From the NCBI GenBank assembly GCA_036555725.1, contig DATBKU010000055.1:6561-70560 (forward strand): 64,000 nucleotides of DNA, in the 5' to 3' direction. Of the stretch, positions 1 through 8,654 are shown piece after piece. Within the stretch, counting starts at the first letter, position 1; every line of letters begins with the position of its first letter. The notes below the pieces were generated by a model. That model saw only the letters and a program-made list of their open reading frames with translations, searched no databases and was not told the DNA's origin. Source of the DNA: CALAED01 sp036555725. GTDB taxonomy: Bacteria > Actinomycetota > Actinomycetes > Streptosporangiales > Streptosporangiaceae. The translations under genes were made by a program, and so were the position numbers.

Positions 1-863
1 GCGAGCAGCAGCCAAGCGAGCACGCTGGTCACGACCATGAGGCTCAGCACGCTCCCGTGCGTCGGCGGCATGGTCCGCCCGACCAGACCCACGACGCCGC
101 CGGCGGCGAGGCTGTTGAACATGTTGCTGCCGAGGAGGTTCCCGACGACGAGATCCGTTTCGCCACGCCGTACGGCCTGAAGTGCGGCGGTCAGCTCGGG
201 CAGCGACGTGCCAAGGGCCACGATCGTGAACCCGATGACCGCGGGGGAGACCCCCGCGCGGGCGGCCAGTTCGGCGGCGCCCGTGACCAGGAGCTCGGCG
301 CCCGCCAGCGTCCCGGCCAGCCCCAGCACCGTCCGCGTCGTCTCGCGCGACAGCCGATGGCGCGTCCCGCCGTCGAGGAATTCGGCCACCTCACCGGGCA
401 GCCGCTGGTCGCCCGTACGCGCGATCCGCCAGAGCAGCCACATGGCGGCGCCGAACAGGAGGATCAGCACGGCGCCCGTCACGGTGCCGAGCCCGAGGGC
501 CAGCGCGCCGGCGAAGGCGGCGACGGCGGCGACTGACAGCGGCGCCTCCCGGCGCAGCACCGAGAGGCCGACGGCGAACGGGAAGACCAGGCCGGACAGC
601 CCGAGGATGAGCGTCACGTGGATCACGTTGGAGCCGACGAGATTGCCGACGGCGAGCGACGCGTGTCCGTCGGCCGCCGCCAGTGTGGAAACGACGAGTT
701 CGGGGGCGCTCGTGCCGAACCCGATCACTACGACCCCGACCACAACCGGAGAGACGCCGAGTCGGCTCGCCAGCCGGCCCGATCCCAGAATCAGCTGGTC
801 GGCCCCCACGGTGAGCAGGGGCAGTCCCGCCAGCATGAGTACGGCTGCGGTCACCGCCGCCAC
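1..863 (-). CDS. Calcium/sodium:proton antiporter, CaCA family (3' end outside window)
   Basis: Inner-membrane cation exchanger expected to move Ca2+ against Na+ or H+. The reading frame shows both alpha-repeats that define the family: GFGTSAPELVVS followed by GNLVGSNVIH near the N terminus, and ALGTSLPEL followed by GNLLGSNMFN in the second half. The rest is hydrophobic helix. About 287 residues are visible, and family members run to about 320-350, so only the last helices are missing beyond base 1. The start is taken as GTG at 863; GTG at 854 is equally possible. An in-frame stop lies at 890-888, so the N terminus cannot extend much further. It is divergent from the cupin gene. The family is certain from the motifs; the transported ion is inference. 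Confidence 0.85.
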   Translation of the reverse strand, partial: MAAVTAAVLMLAGLPLLTVGADQLILGSGRLASRLGVSPVVVGVVVIGFGTSAPELVVSTLAAADGHASLAVGNLVGSNVIHVTLILGLSGLVFPFAVGLSVLRREAPLSVAAVAAFAGALALGLGTVTGAVLILLFGAAMWLLWRIARTGDQRLPGEVAEFLDGGTRHRLSRETTRTVLGLAGTLAGAELLVTGAAELAARAGVSPAVIGFTIVALGTSLPELTAALQAVRRGETDLVVGNLLGSNMFNSLAAGGVVGLVGRTMPPTHGSVLSLMVVTSVLAWLLL

Positions 864-999
864 CTCTGGGGTCGCGAACGTACGCCATTACGCCTTCTTA
901 ACGTCGCACGAAATCCCGCTGAATGTCGCATGCACTAGTAGGCGCCTACCGCGCCGGACCGGCTTCGGCCGTACGACGGACGGGTGCGAGGATCGGAGT

Positions 1000-1452
1000 G
1001 TGGCAGACGACAGACGACCTGAGCCGGAGGGCCTGTCGACCCGGCGGCTCGCGCACATTCGCGGCGGCGACCTGAGCTTGAACACCGCGCAGACCGCGGG
1101 CATGCGGCGCATGGAGGCGATCTCCGGTAAGACGGCGGGCTCGCAGCGGCTGTGGATGGGCCGTACGCACGTCGCGCCGGGGAGCAACTCCGGCGACCAT
1201 CACCACGGCGAGTCGGAGACGGCCATCTACGTGGTCTCCGGCCATCCGGTGTTCGTGTTCGCGGACGGCCCGGACGAGGTACGGCTGGAAACGGCTCCGG
1301 GCGATTACATCTTCGTGCCCCCGTACGTCCCGCACCGCGAAGAGAACCCGGCGCCGGAGGAGGAGGCCGTCGTGGTGATCGCGCGCAGCACCCAGGAGGC
1401 CATCGTGGTCAACCTGCCCAGCCTCTGGCCCGACGCGCCCACGACGCTGTGA
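1000..1452 (+). CDS. Small cupin-fold protein
   Basis: Single-domain cupin of 150 residues. Motif 1 (HHHGESETAIYVVSG, about residues 67-81) and motif 2 (PGDYIFVPPYVPHREEN) supply the His/Glu metal-binding set of the Cupin_2 fold. Such proteins act as sugar isomerases, dioxygenases or ligand sensors; nothing here tells which. The GTG start at 1000 follows a GGAG-like site, and the open frame further upstream is antisense to the exchanger gene and should be ignored. There is no signal peptide. It stands alone between the divergent exchanger and a reductase about 140 bases downstream, so no operon partner suggests a substrate. Confidence 0.75.
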   Translation: MADDRRPEPEGLSTRRLAHIRGGDLSLNTAQTAGMRRMEAISGKTAGSQRLWMGRTHVAPGSNSGDHHHGESETAIYVVSGHPVFVFADGPDEVRLETAPGDYIFVPPYVPHREENPAPEEEAVVVIARSTQEAIVVNLPSLWPDAPTTL

Positions 1453-1593
1453 TCCCGTGCCCTCCGCCGTGCGGAGGGCGTCGAGCTCGACGTGCGGCGC
1501 ATCGGCGACGGGCGGCTCGTCGTGGGCTCGCTGTAGACGCGCTGCGATGATGGGGTGGGAAGCAGCCCCACACCGACTTATCCATAGGACGTC

Positions 1594-2619
1594 ATGAAGG
1601 CGATCGTTTATACCCGTACCGGCGGCCCCGATGTGTTGGACCTGGTCGAGCGGCCCGTTCCCGATCCGGGGCCCGGGCAGGTCAGGGTCAAGATCCATGT
1701 GTCCGGCGTGAACCCGACCGACTGGAAGTCCCGTCAGGGCGGCTCGGCGACGGCGCCGGCGTACTCCGAGCAGGTGCCCAACCAGGACGGCTCCGGTGTC
1801 ATCGACGCGGTCGGCGACGGCGTCGACCCGGCACGGGCCGGGCAGCGGGTGTGGCTGTGGGAGACGGCCTACCGGCGGCCCGATGGCACGGCTCAGGAGT
1901 ACGTGGTGCTGCCGGAGCGGCAGGCGGTGCCGTTGCCGGACGGGGCGTCCTTCGACCTCGGCGCCAGCATCGGCATCCCTGCGATCACGGCACATCGCTG
2001 TCTCACGGTGGCCGATCGCGGCCCGGGGCGGCTCGGCCCAGGTGCGCTGTCCGGCCGCACGGTCCTGGTGGCCGGGGGCGCGGGCGCGGTGGGCAACGCG
2101 GCGATCCAGCTGGCCCGGTGGGCCGGGGCCACTGTCGTGACGACGGTGAGCAGCCCGTACAAGGCCCGGTTGGCGACTGCGGCGGGCGCGCAGCACACGG
2201 TCAACTACCGCACTGAGGACGCGGTAGAGGCCGTACGGAGTTTCGCGCCGGACGGCGTCGACATCGTCGTGGAGGTCTCGCCCGCGGTGAACGCGGCGCT
2301 GGACGGGGCCGTCATCGCGCCCAACGGGGTGGTCGCGGCGTATGCCACCGACGGCGGCGCCGAGGTCGTGCTGCCGATCCGTACGTTCTTCGTGCCCAAC
2401 GTCCGCTGGCAGTTCGTGCTGGTGTACACCATGCCCGACGTCGCCAAGGAGCGGGCCATCGCGGACGTGACGGCCGCGGTGAGCGCCGGCGCGCTGCGGG
2501 CGGGTGAGGAGGTCGGGCTGCCGCTCCACCACTTCCCGCTTGCCGAGACCGGGAAGGCGCACGCCGCCGTCGAGGACCACATCGTCGGCAAGGTCCTCAT
2601 CGACGTCGCCCAGACCTGA
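1594..2619 (+). CDS. Zinc-independent MDR-family quinone/enoyl reductase
   Basis: Cytosolic NADPH-dependent oxidoreductase of the medium-chain dehydrogenase/reductase family, 341 residues, the usual length. The N-terminal GroES-like catalytic fold begins at MKAIVYTRTGGPDVL and carries GVNPTDWKSR. The Rossmann nucleotide loop is AGGAGAVGNAAIQLAR, at about residues 155-170. The cysteine/histidine zinc ligands of alcohol dehydrogenases are absent, which places it with quinone oxidoreductases (Qor/zeta-crystallin type). The ATG at 1594 gives the canonical N terminus. It is monocistronic; downstream DNA holds only a kinase remnant on the other strand. The natural substrate is unknown. Confidence 0.85.
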   Translation: MKAIVYTRTGGPDVLDLVERPVPDPGPGQVRVKIHVSGVNPTDWKSRQGGSATAPAYSEQVPNQDGSGVIDAVGDGVDPARAGQRVWLWETAYRRPDGTAQEYVVLPERQAVPLPDGASFDLGASIGIPAITAHRCLTVADRGPGRLGPGALSGRTVLVAGGAGAVGNAAIQLARWAGATVVTTVSSPYKARLATAAGAQHTVNYRTEDAVEAVRSFAPDGVDIVVEVSPAVNAALDGAVIAPNGVVAAYATDGGAEVVLPIRTFFVPNVRWQFVLVYTMPDVAKERAIADVTAAVSAGALRAGEEVGLPLHHFPLAETGKAHAAVEDHIVGKVLIDVAQT

Positions 2620-2638
2620 CAGGGGCAGCCCTGAGGCG

Positions 2639-2750
2639 TCACGACTGCGCGGCCGGGATGCGGAGCACGAACCGGGCGCCGCGTGTGCTGTCCTCGATGG
2701 TCAGCGTGCCGCCGTGCGCCATGGCGATCTCCCGCGCGATCGGCGGGCCC
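2639..2750 (-). pseudogene. C-terminal remnant of a sensor histidine kinase
   Basis: On the minus strand one frame reads GPPIAREIAMAHGGTLTIED and, after a few residues, GARFVLRIPAAQS before a stop. This is the G2 box and last strand of a HATPase_c domain, ending exactly as intact kinases do. The sequence upstream (2751 onward) no longer codes for a kinase, so only about 37 residues survive. No response regulator is nearby. The neighbouring MDR and EF-hand genes are intact, so this looks like the scar of a deleted two-component system. Confidence 0.6.
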
Positions 2751-2826
2751 CGCTTTTCGTGTTCTTGGTGAAGCGTGGCCGACCTGACAATCGGCCGTGG
2801 TATCGGCGCGGCGGCCCGGAGGGCGT

Positions 2827-3036
2827 TCAGGCGTCCCAGGCCTCGCCAAATTCGGCGAGGTTGATCTTGCCGTCGCGGTCGGTGTCGGCGTGCTCCCAGA
2901 TGGAGTCGATCTCGTCACCGGTGATCTGCTCGCGCCGGGCGGTCATGGCCAGCTTGAACTCCACCGCCGTGATGTACCCGTCGCCGTCCTGGTCGAATTC
3001 CTTGAACGTACGGCTGAGCTCTTCGTTGTCGGACAT
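2827..3036 (-). CDS. Two-EF-hand calcium-binding miniprotein
   Basis: A 69-residue protein that is almost entirely a pair of EF-hands. Loop 1 is DQDGDGYITAVE (about residues 15-26) and loop 2 is DTDRDGKINLAE (about 51-62); each has acidic residues at positions 1, 3, 5 and 12 and the central glycine. It should bind two Ca2+ ions in the cytosol. A strong AGGAGG site precedes the ATG at 3036, which fixes the start. Short EF-hand proteins of this size are common in actinomycetes and have been linked to aerial growth and calcium buffering (family knowledge). The Ca2+ exchanger gene 2 kb away may be coincidence. Confidence 0.85.
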   Translation of the reverse strand: MSDNEELSRTFKEFDQDGDGYITAVEFKLAMTARREQITGDEIDSIWEHADTDRDGKINLAEFGEAWDA

Positions 3037-3110
3037 GCCCCGGCCTCCTGATGCGAGAGTTCACCTTCGACGCAGAATAAAAGCACAGAAACCGGCGATG
3101 CCGCTGGAGC

Positions 3111-4277
3111 TTATGCAGCAGCGGTCACCGTACGTCCGGTGACGAGCGAGACCGCCACGAGCGCGACCAGCAGCAGGCCCGCGACGAGCACCGGCTGCGG
3201 AGCGAACGTCGTCGCGAGGACCAGTGCCGCCGCGACCGGCGGCAGTACCTGGTGCGCGACGCCCGTATGGTGCGGCCGCAGGTGCAGCAGCCAGCCGATG
3301 ACCACGAAGACCGCCACCGGCACGGTGACGGTGGCGGCGGCCATCACGTCGGCCAGGTGCGCCGTGCCGGTGACGTGGTCCACGTTCACGGCGAGACCGA
3401 CACCGATGGCCGCGCCCGAGGCAAAGATGAAGTAGTGCCCGTATCCCCAGACGAACGCCGTGCGGTTCGACACCAGCAGCCGGTGGGCGGGCTTGGCGAA
3501 GTACAGCCACCACAGTGAGTACACGATCAGCAGGCCACCCCCGGTGGTGGCGAGCAGCGGGCCGGTGGCTCCTCGTTCGTCGAGCGTGCTCTGCACCGCG
3601 GTGGTGGCGGCCAGCACCGACTCGCCCAGCACGATGATGGTGAACAGTCCGTACCGCTCGGCGATGTGGTGGGGGTGCCAAGAGGTCGGGGCGACCGACT
3701 CGGCCCAGATCGGTACCGTGAGCTCGATCGCCGCCATCAGCCACCAGCCCCACAGTGGCCAGTGCCCGGACACCAGCATCACCGACCAGCCGGCCGTGGC
3801 GAGCGTCACCCCGGCCGCGTAGCGCAGGTCGGTGGCCCGGCGGGCGGTGTCGTTGCGGGCGGCGCGCAGCCACAGGGAGACCAGCCCGAGCCGCATGACG
3901 GCATACCCGAGGAAGACGACGTCGAAGTCGTGCCGTACGAAGGCGCGCGACACCCCGGCGGCGAGGATCAGCGCCCCGGTGATCTGCACCAGCGTCGCCA
4001 CCCGGTAGAGCACGTCGTCGTTGTCGTAGGCCGAGGCGAACCAGCTGAAGTTCATCCAGGCCCACCAGATCGAGAAGAACACCGTCAGGTAGCTGACCAC
4101 CCCCGTACTCGCGTGGTGCTCCGCGAGCGCGTGATGGAGCCCGGCGCCGGCCTGGGCGACCGCGACGACGAAGCACAGATCGAAGAACAGCTCGAGCGGG
4201 GTGGCGACGCGGTGCTCCTCGTCGCTGCTGCGCGCCGGCATCGGCCGGCGCCACGTTCGCCCGGTCGTCGTCGCCAT
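3111..4277 (-). CDS. ltrA: Low-temperature-requirement A (LtrA) family membrane protein
   Basis: Polytopic membrane protein of 388 residues. The diagnostic opening VATPLELFFDLCFVVAVAQ, then FFSIWWAWMNFSWFASAYDNDD, then the YGLFTIIVLGESVLA segment are all present, with about ten hydrophobic helices to the C terminus. LtrA is conserved in actinobacteria and named from a Listeria cold-sensitivity mutant; its biochemical role is unknown. The ATG at 4277 is preferred over 4331 because GGGGGA lies just before it and the extra 18 residues are not family-like. The ArsR-like regulator gene ends 114 bases upstream on the same strand, so the two may be co-transcribed. A 16-base tandem repeat lies in that gap. 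Confidence 0.85.
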   Translation of the reverse strand: MATTTGRTWRRPMPARSSDEEHRVATPLELFFDLCFVVAVAQAGAGLHHALAEHHASTGVVSYLTVFFSIWWAWMNFSWFASAYDNDDVLYRVATLVQITGALILAAGVSRAFVRHDFDVVFLGYAVMRLGLVSLWLRAARNDTARRATDLRYAAGVTLATAGWSVMLVSGHWPLWGWWLMAAIELTVPIWAESVAPTSWHPHHIAERYGLFTIIVLGESVLAATTAVQSTLDERGATGPLLATTGGGLLIVYSLWWLYFAKPAHRLLVSNRTAFVWGYGHYFIFASGAAIGVGLAVNVDHVTGTAHLADVMAAATVTVPVAVFVVIGWLLHLRPHHTGVAHQVLPPVAAALVLATTFAPQPVLVAGLLLVALVAVSLVTGRTVTAAA

Positions 4278-4333
4278 CTGGTCCCCCAGGGCCTGGTCTC
4301 CTGCCGCGAGCGTGAACCATCCGCTCGCCAACC

Positions 4334-4381
4334 CCCTTATGGATACCAGCCCTTACGGATACCAGCCCTTATGCATGCCGG
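4334..4381. repeat. Three tandem copies of a 16-base unit
   Basis: Copies 1 and 2, cccttatggataccag (4334-4349) and cccttacggataccag (4350-4365), differ at one base. Copy 3 (4366-4381, cccttatgcatgccgg) is degenerate. The array sits between the regulator stop and the LtrA start, in the probable transcript leader of ltrA. Its role is unknown. Confidence 0.8.
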
Positions 4382-4391
4382 CCGAGCGCGA

Positions 4392-5006
4392 TCACCGGCT
4401 CGGACCAGGCTCTTCGGTGGTCTCGGGCTTCTTGGTGCTGGGGTGGAGGGCGACGATGACGCGATGGTCGCGGCCGCCCTTGGCGGACTCGTCGTGGTAC
4501 TTGGAGACCAGCCGCGTGACGGCCGTGGCGAGCTCCTCGGCGAAGGCCGCGCGGTCGGCGGCGCTGGCGAACCGGATGTGGCCGTCGATGGCGAACGTGG
4601 CCAACCGCCTGTTGGCCTTGCTCGCGCCGGTGATGAGCGCGCCGACCTCACGGACGAGGCGGGCGGCGAGGGCGAGCAGCCAGCGGGCCGACAGCTGGTC
4701 GGGGGACCGGGCCGGGTCGGGCTCGACGGGGGCGAGGGCCGCGGGGGAGATGACGTACGACGCGGCCGTGGCCTGCATGAGACGTTCGGTGACGTTGCCC
4801 TTGCGCCGCTCCTCGACGAGCTCGACGAGGCCGTGCCGTTCGAGCGCGCGCAGGTGGTAGTTGACCTTCTGCCGGGCGAGGCCGACCTTGGCGGCGAGCA
4901 TGGTGGCCGACCCGGGTTCGGCGAGCTCGGCCAGCAGGCGGGCGCGCGTGGGGTCGAGCGAGACCTCGGCCGCCGCCGCGTCCTCGATCACCGCTACGTC
5001 GAACAT
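4392..5006 (-). CDS. ArsR-like winged-helix transcriptional regulator
   Basis: Regulator of 204 residues. An N-terminal winged helix (about residues 15-75) contains LLAELAEPGSATMLAAKVGL, the recognition segment ARQKVNYHLRALERHGLVEL and the wing ERRKGNVTERL, as in the HTH_20/ArsR group. The C-terminal half is helical and probably dimerises or senses a ligand; no metal-binding cysteine cluster is present, so metal sensing is unlikely. The ATG at 5006 has a GTGGGGG site. Upstream lies an inverted repeat that could be its own operator. It is followed on the same strand by ltrA. The ligand is unknown. Confidence 0.75.
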   Translation of the reverse strand: MFDVAVIEDAAAAEVSLDPTRARLLAELAEPGSATMLAAKVGLARQKVNYHLRALERHGLVELVEERRKGNVTERLMQATAASYVISPAALAPVEPDPARSPDQLSARWLLALAARLVREVGALITGASKANRRLATFAIDGHIRFASAADRAAFAEELATAVTRLVSKYHDESAKGGRDHRVIVALHPSTKKPETTEEPGPSR

Positions 5007-5021
5007 GCCCCCACATTCTCA

Positions 5022-5060
5022 CCGACAATACTTCTTGTCAACGCAGCAATAAATTGTCGG
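5022..5060. promoter_or_regulatory. Nested inverted repeats in front of the ArsR-like gene
   Basis: An outer pair, CCGACAAT (5022-5029) and ATTGTCGG (5053-5060), encloses an inner pair, GACAA (5024-5028) and TTGTC (5035-5039). On the minus strand a TTGACA hexamer at 5041-5036 overlaps them. The position, 16-54 bases before the regulator start, suggests an autoregulatory operator. Inferred from symmetry only. Confidence 0.5.
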
Positions 5061-5275
5061 CACGACATCTGTCTCTTATCGGATCTGGCTCGAGCCCGCT
5101 GACCAAATGCGGTCACGGTATGTAACAAATCGAAAACATCGTGTCACCGCAGTGCTTGATCCGGCGTCACACCACGTACGGCTTCGCCACACGCTCCGGC
5201 CCGTCCTTTCCAGGGCGGGGTGGGCCGAGCCGTATGTCCTGCTCCAACCGGCATCAACCACGAAGGAAAGGCCTC

Positions 5276-5803
5276 ATGGCGAACACCCGCCTACGCAACG
5301 TCTGCGGCATTGCTCTCATCGCGGCCGCGATCACCATGACCGGGGCATGCGCCGTTCCCAGCACCACGACGGACGCGCCCGCCGCCGGTCAGGCCAAGTC
5401 CGGGCCCAAGACCACCGGCCTCGGCAAGAGTGCCAAGGACGGCAAGTTCACCTTCACGGTGACGAAGGTCAAGAACGGTCCCAAGCGGATCGGTGACCAA
5501 TACGTCGGGACGACCCCACAGGGCAAGTTCGTCTTCGTCTACGTGACGGTCGTCAACCATGGCAACGAGGCCCAAGGGTTCTCCGGGGACGACCAGAAGC
5601 TCCTGGCGGGCGGCAAGGAATACTCCGCCGATTCCGAAGCCGCCGTCTACCTCGAGGACGCCAAGAGCCTCTTCGAGGAGATCAATCCCGGGAACAAGGT
5701 GAAGGGCATCATCGTCTACGACATCCCCAAGTCAGTGACGCCGACCGCGATCGAGTTGCACGACTCGGCGTTCTCCGGCGGCGTAAAGGTCGCGCTGCGG
5801 TAG
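5276..5803 (+). CDS. Secreted DUF4352-type lipoprotein
   Basis: A 175-residue exported protein. The N terminus is a signal peptide (MANTRLRNVCGIALIAAAIT) ending in a lipobox-like MTGAC, so Cys25 is probably lipidated; the residue at -3 is Thr, which is weak for a lipobox. A Ser/Thr/Ala/Pro linker follows, then a beta-sandwich of DUF4352 type (FTFTVTKVKNG ... GKFVFVYVTVVNHGNEAQGF ... GIIVYDIPKSVTPTAIELHD). The ATG at 5276 follows GGAAAGG. These domains occur on many Gram-positive surface lipoproteins with no known enzymatic role. It ends at a strong terminator shared with the convergent cellulase gene. Confidence 0.8.
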   Translation: MANTRLRNVCGIALIAAAITMTGACAVPSTTTDAPAAGQAKSGPKTTGLGKSAKDGKFTFTVTKVKNGPKRIGDQYVGTTPQGKFVFVYVTVVNHGNEAQGFSGDDQKLLAGGKEYSADSEAAVYLEDAKSLFEEINPGNKVKGIIVYDIPKSVTPTAIELHDSAFSGGVKVALR

Positions 5804-5812
5804 GAAACCGCT

Positions 5813-5848
5813 GCTGTGGTGTGCCGGCCGTGATCGGCACACCACAGC
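5813..5848. terminator. Bidirectional terminator hairpin
   Basis: A perfect 14-bp stem: gctgtggtgtgccg at 5813-5826 pairs with cggcacaccacagc at 5835-5848 around an 8-base loop. It lies between the convergent stops of the lipoprotein (5803) and the GH9 gene (5858), so it can serve both. Confidence 0.85.
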
Positions 5849-5857
5849 GAAACGGCC

Positions 5858-8488
5858 TTACTGGCAGGGTTTGTTGTTGAGGGTGAACAGGCCGGGGACG
5901 GGGTTGGCGCCGCCGGCGGTCTGGCCGACGAAGCCGAAGGTGGTCGACTTGCCGGGCTTGATCAGTCCGTTGAAGGCGAGGTTGGTCGCGGTGACCGTGG
6001 CACCCGACTGGGTCACCTTGGCCAGGTACGGCGTGCGCACCTGCTGATCGCCGGTGAACGCCCAGCGCAGCGACCAGCCGTTGATCGCCTTAGCGCCGGT
6101 GTTCTTGAGGGTTACCTGGGCGGTGAACCCGGTGGGCCAGGCGCTCTGCAGGGTGTAGTCGACCTTGCAGGTGCCGGACGCCGGGGGTGTGCCGTCGGCC
6201 TGGTCGGCCAGGAACGACGAGATCCAGGCGAGCGCCGAGTTCCAGTTGATCGCGACCTCGTTCGTCGAGTACGAGTTGATGTCGTCGACATAGCAGAACT
6301 GTGGCGCACAGCCGGCCAGCAGCGCGGCGGCGAACGGGTCGTCCAGGCCCGCGTTCGCGCCGCCGGAGATCGAGCCGGTCGGCGGATGCGGGAGGCTCTC
6401 GTCCAACTGGTGGGCGTAGATCCGGGTGTGCTGGTTCTGCGAGCTCGCCTCGCCCCAGCCCGTGACGTAGGAGTGGTTGAGTGCGTTGCGGCCGAAGATG
6501 TAGTCCATCCCCTGTAGTGCGCCCGCCTGGTACTTGGCGTCGCTAGTGAGGTCGTACGCGGTCGCGAGCACGATCACGTTGTTGATGATGTTGCTGTTGG
6601 AGCCCCAGAAGTAGTTGTTCCTGGCGCCCGGCAGCGGCAGGCCGTACGCCTCCCCACCGAGCGTGGATAGGTACGCGTCGGCGGCCGTGACCACCGACTG
6701 CCTGATCCGCTGCCGTTCGGCGGCGGGCAGTTTGCTGGGGACGGTGGCCAGGTCGAGGCGGCCGAGCGCGGCGGTGTCCGGCCAGTTGAACCCGGTCGCC
6801 GTGAAGACGGTGCCGGTGTTGTGCGGCGAGGCGCTCAGGTCCGTCAGGTACTGCTGCTCGCCGGTCGTCAGGTAGAGCTCGGCCGCCGCCCAGTAGAACT
6901 CGTCGCTGACGTTGTTGTCGCCGTAAGCACCGCCGCCGGTGCCGTCGGCGTTGCTGGCGAAGACGTCGGGGTGCGCCTTGGCCGCCGCGTATGCCGTCTT
7001 CGCCGAGGCAAGGCACTTGCCGGCGAACGCGGAGTCGTACGGCGCGTACAGCCGGGCACACTGCGCTGCGGTGGCGGCCAGGTTGAGCGTGGCGGCCGTA
7101 GACGGCGGGTGCAGTTCGCGCGGCTGCGGGTCGTCCTGGGGCTGCAGCGGCAGGCCGGTCCAGTTCTGGTCGTGGATCTTGTGGTGTGCCATGCCGGCCA
7201 GCGGCTGCCCCGCCGGAACCTGCATCCGCATCATGAACTCCAGCTCCCAGCGCGCCTCGTCGAGGACGTCCGGCACCTTGTTGCCCCGCTCGGGCACCCG
7301 CAGCGTGCCGTCGCCGAGCGCCGCGCCGCCGCCCGCGCTGACCGCGGTCTTCGTCCGTTCGAAGGCGCTGAGCAGCTGGTAGGTGGCGATGCCGCCGTTG
7401 ACGACGTACTTGCCGTGGTCGCCCGCGTCGTACCAGCCGCCCCGTACGTCGAGCCGGTAGTCGCAGCCGCCGGGCTGGCAGGGCACGTCGGTGTCGCCCT
7501 GGTTGGGGGCCACGCCCAGGTGCCCGGCGGGCCGGGCGTACTGCTCGCCGACCAGGTTGCCGTCGATGGCGATGCCGCTGCGCTGGATGTAGAAGAACTG
7601 CAGCGAGTCCGAGCGCAGCTGCTTGTACACGGTGCCGGTGATGTCGAACGGGTGGCTGGTCTCCCCGTCGGCGTGCAGCGTGTAGCCGCTCCCGGAGCCG
7701 GTGTAGGAGCTGAAGTCGACCGTGTGCACGTTCTGGCCGGAGGCCACGTCGACGCCGCGCGGGGTGGTCTGTCCGTTCGCGACGATCTCGCCCGTGCCGT
7801 CCTCCAGGAACCACGGCAGCGCCTCGGTGGCGTCCGTGACGATGGTCGCGTTCTTGGGCCCGAGCGGCAGGTAGCCGACCTGGTTCACGCGCACCCGCGG
7901 GCCGGTGTCCGGCACGTACGGCTCCGGCGGGTTGCCGCCGCGCAGCGACACGTTGTCGACGCACAGCCGGTACCCCACGGCGTTGGCGCCGACATGGAAC
8001 ACGACCTGCGCGAGGTCGGTGTCGGCGGTCGCGGTGAAGGTGAACTCGAAGTGCTGCGTCTCCGTGGTCAACTGGACGTCTCGGGAGAAGTACGAGGTGA
8101 ACGGGTCGGCGTTGAGCTGGACGTTCCCGCGGAACGTCGCGCCAGGGTCTGCCGTGGCGTCGAAGGAGAAGGTGTACGACGAGCCGTTGACCAGCGGGAT
8201 GTTGTTCTGGCCGACGCCCGCGTCCCACGGGTTGACCAGGCCGCCGGGCACCGCCGTGCAGAGCCGTCCGTCGGCGGTGGTCACGTCCGAGGTGCCGTAC
8301 GTGAACCAGCCCGCGGTGCCGTTGTCGAAGCCGCCGTTCTGCACCTGCTCGGGGGCGTCGGCGGCGTGCGCTGCCGAGTTGGCTGAGGAGATGAGCGACT
8401 GACCGCTCAGGGTGAGGAGTGCGGCGGCGCACGCTGCGATCAGCGCGCGGACCCGCCGGCCGGGTGATCTGGTCACGTTGCTGGTCAC
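5858..8488 (-). CDS. Secreted GH9 cellulase, CBM4-Ig-GH9-CBM2
   Basis: Extracellular endo/processive cellulase of 876 residues that cleaves beta-1,4-glucan by inversion. Order: signal peptide (1 to about 43); CBM4/9-type sandwich (about 45-185, EQVQNGGFDNGTAGWF); CelD-type Ig-like domain (about 190-285, VRVNQVGYLPLGPKNATIVT); GH9 barrel (about 290-760) with the catalytic-base motif GGWYDAGDHGKYVVNGG and the proton-donor region NEVAINWNSALAW; a short Pro linker; and a C-terminal CBM2 (773-876) with paired cysteines and the conserved tryptophans of cellulose binding. The GTG at 8488 is chosen because GGAGG lies 7 bases upstream and the signal peptide begins there; the frame upstream of it is not protein-like. 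A CebR-type operator lies about 170 bases upstream of the start. No cellobiose transporter is adjacent. Confidence 0.92.
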   Translation of the reverse strand: MTSNVTRSPGRRVRALIAACAAALLTLSGQSLISSANSAAHAADAPEQVQNGGFDNGTAGWFTYGTSDVTTADGRLCTAVPGGLVNPWDAGVGQNNIPLVNGSSYTFSFDATADPGATFRGNVQLNADPFTSYFSRDVQLTTETQHFEFTFTATADTDLAQVVFHVGANAVGYRLCVDNVSLRGGNPPEPYVPDTGPRVRVNQVGYLPLGPKNATIVTDATEALPWFLEDGTGEIVANGQTTPRGVDVASGQNVHTVDFSSYTGSGSGYTLHADGETSHPFDITGTVYKQLRSDSLQFFYIQRSGIAIDGNLVGEQYARPAGHLGVAPNQGDTDVPCQPGGCDYRLDVRGGWYDAGDHGKYVVNGGIATYQLLSAFERTKTAVSAGGGAALGDGTLRVPERGNKVPDVLDEARWELEFMMRMQVPAGQPLAGMAHHKIHDQNWTGLPLQPQDDPQPRELHPPSTAATLNLAATAAQCARLYAPYDSAFAGKCLASAKTAYAAAKAHPDVFASNADGTGGGAYGDNNVSDEFYWAAAELYLTTGEQQYLTDLSASPHNTGTVFTATGFNWPDTAALGRLDLATVPSKLPAAERQRIRQSVVTAADAYLSTLGGEAYGLPLPGARNNYFWGSNSNIINNVIVLATAYDLTSDAKYQAGALQGMDYIFGRNALNHSYVTGWGEASSQNQHTRIYAHQLDESLPHPPTGSISGGANAGLDDPFAAALLAGCAPQFCYVDDINSYSTNEVAINWNSALAWISSFLADQADGTPPASGTCKVDYTLQSAWPTGFTAQVTLKNTGAKAINGWSLRWAFTGDQQVRTPYLAKVTQSGATVTATNLAFNGLIKPGKSTTFGFVGQTAGGANPVPGLFTLNNKPCQ

Positions 8489-8654
8489 AAGGGACCTCCG
8501 ATGCACGCGCGCGGCCCGTGCCGGCCGGCGCGGGGGTGGGATGTGGAGCTGTGCACTGTGGGTGGTGTCCCGCGGATCCGCCGTCGCGTCGCGTCCCCAG
8601 GCGACGCTCGCGACGGACCAGACCCGCGGGACACGCCATTCCCCTATCGCGCCA

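Noticed and set aside
1453..1535. Short frame ending GVELDVRRIGDGRLVVGSL before a stop, after the cupin gene
   Set aside because: It looks protein-like and could be another gene tail, but about 20 residues are too few to name or defend.
946..2580. Long minus-strand open frame opposite the cupin and MDR genes
   Set aside because: Arg/Gly/His-rich composition and antisense position mark it as a GC-driven shadow of the plus-strand genes.
6821..8386. Long plus-strand open frame inside the GH9 gene
   Set aside because: Mirror of the cellulase codon pattern; Val/Arg/Gly-rich without any domain.
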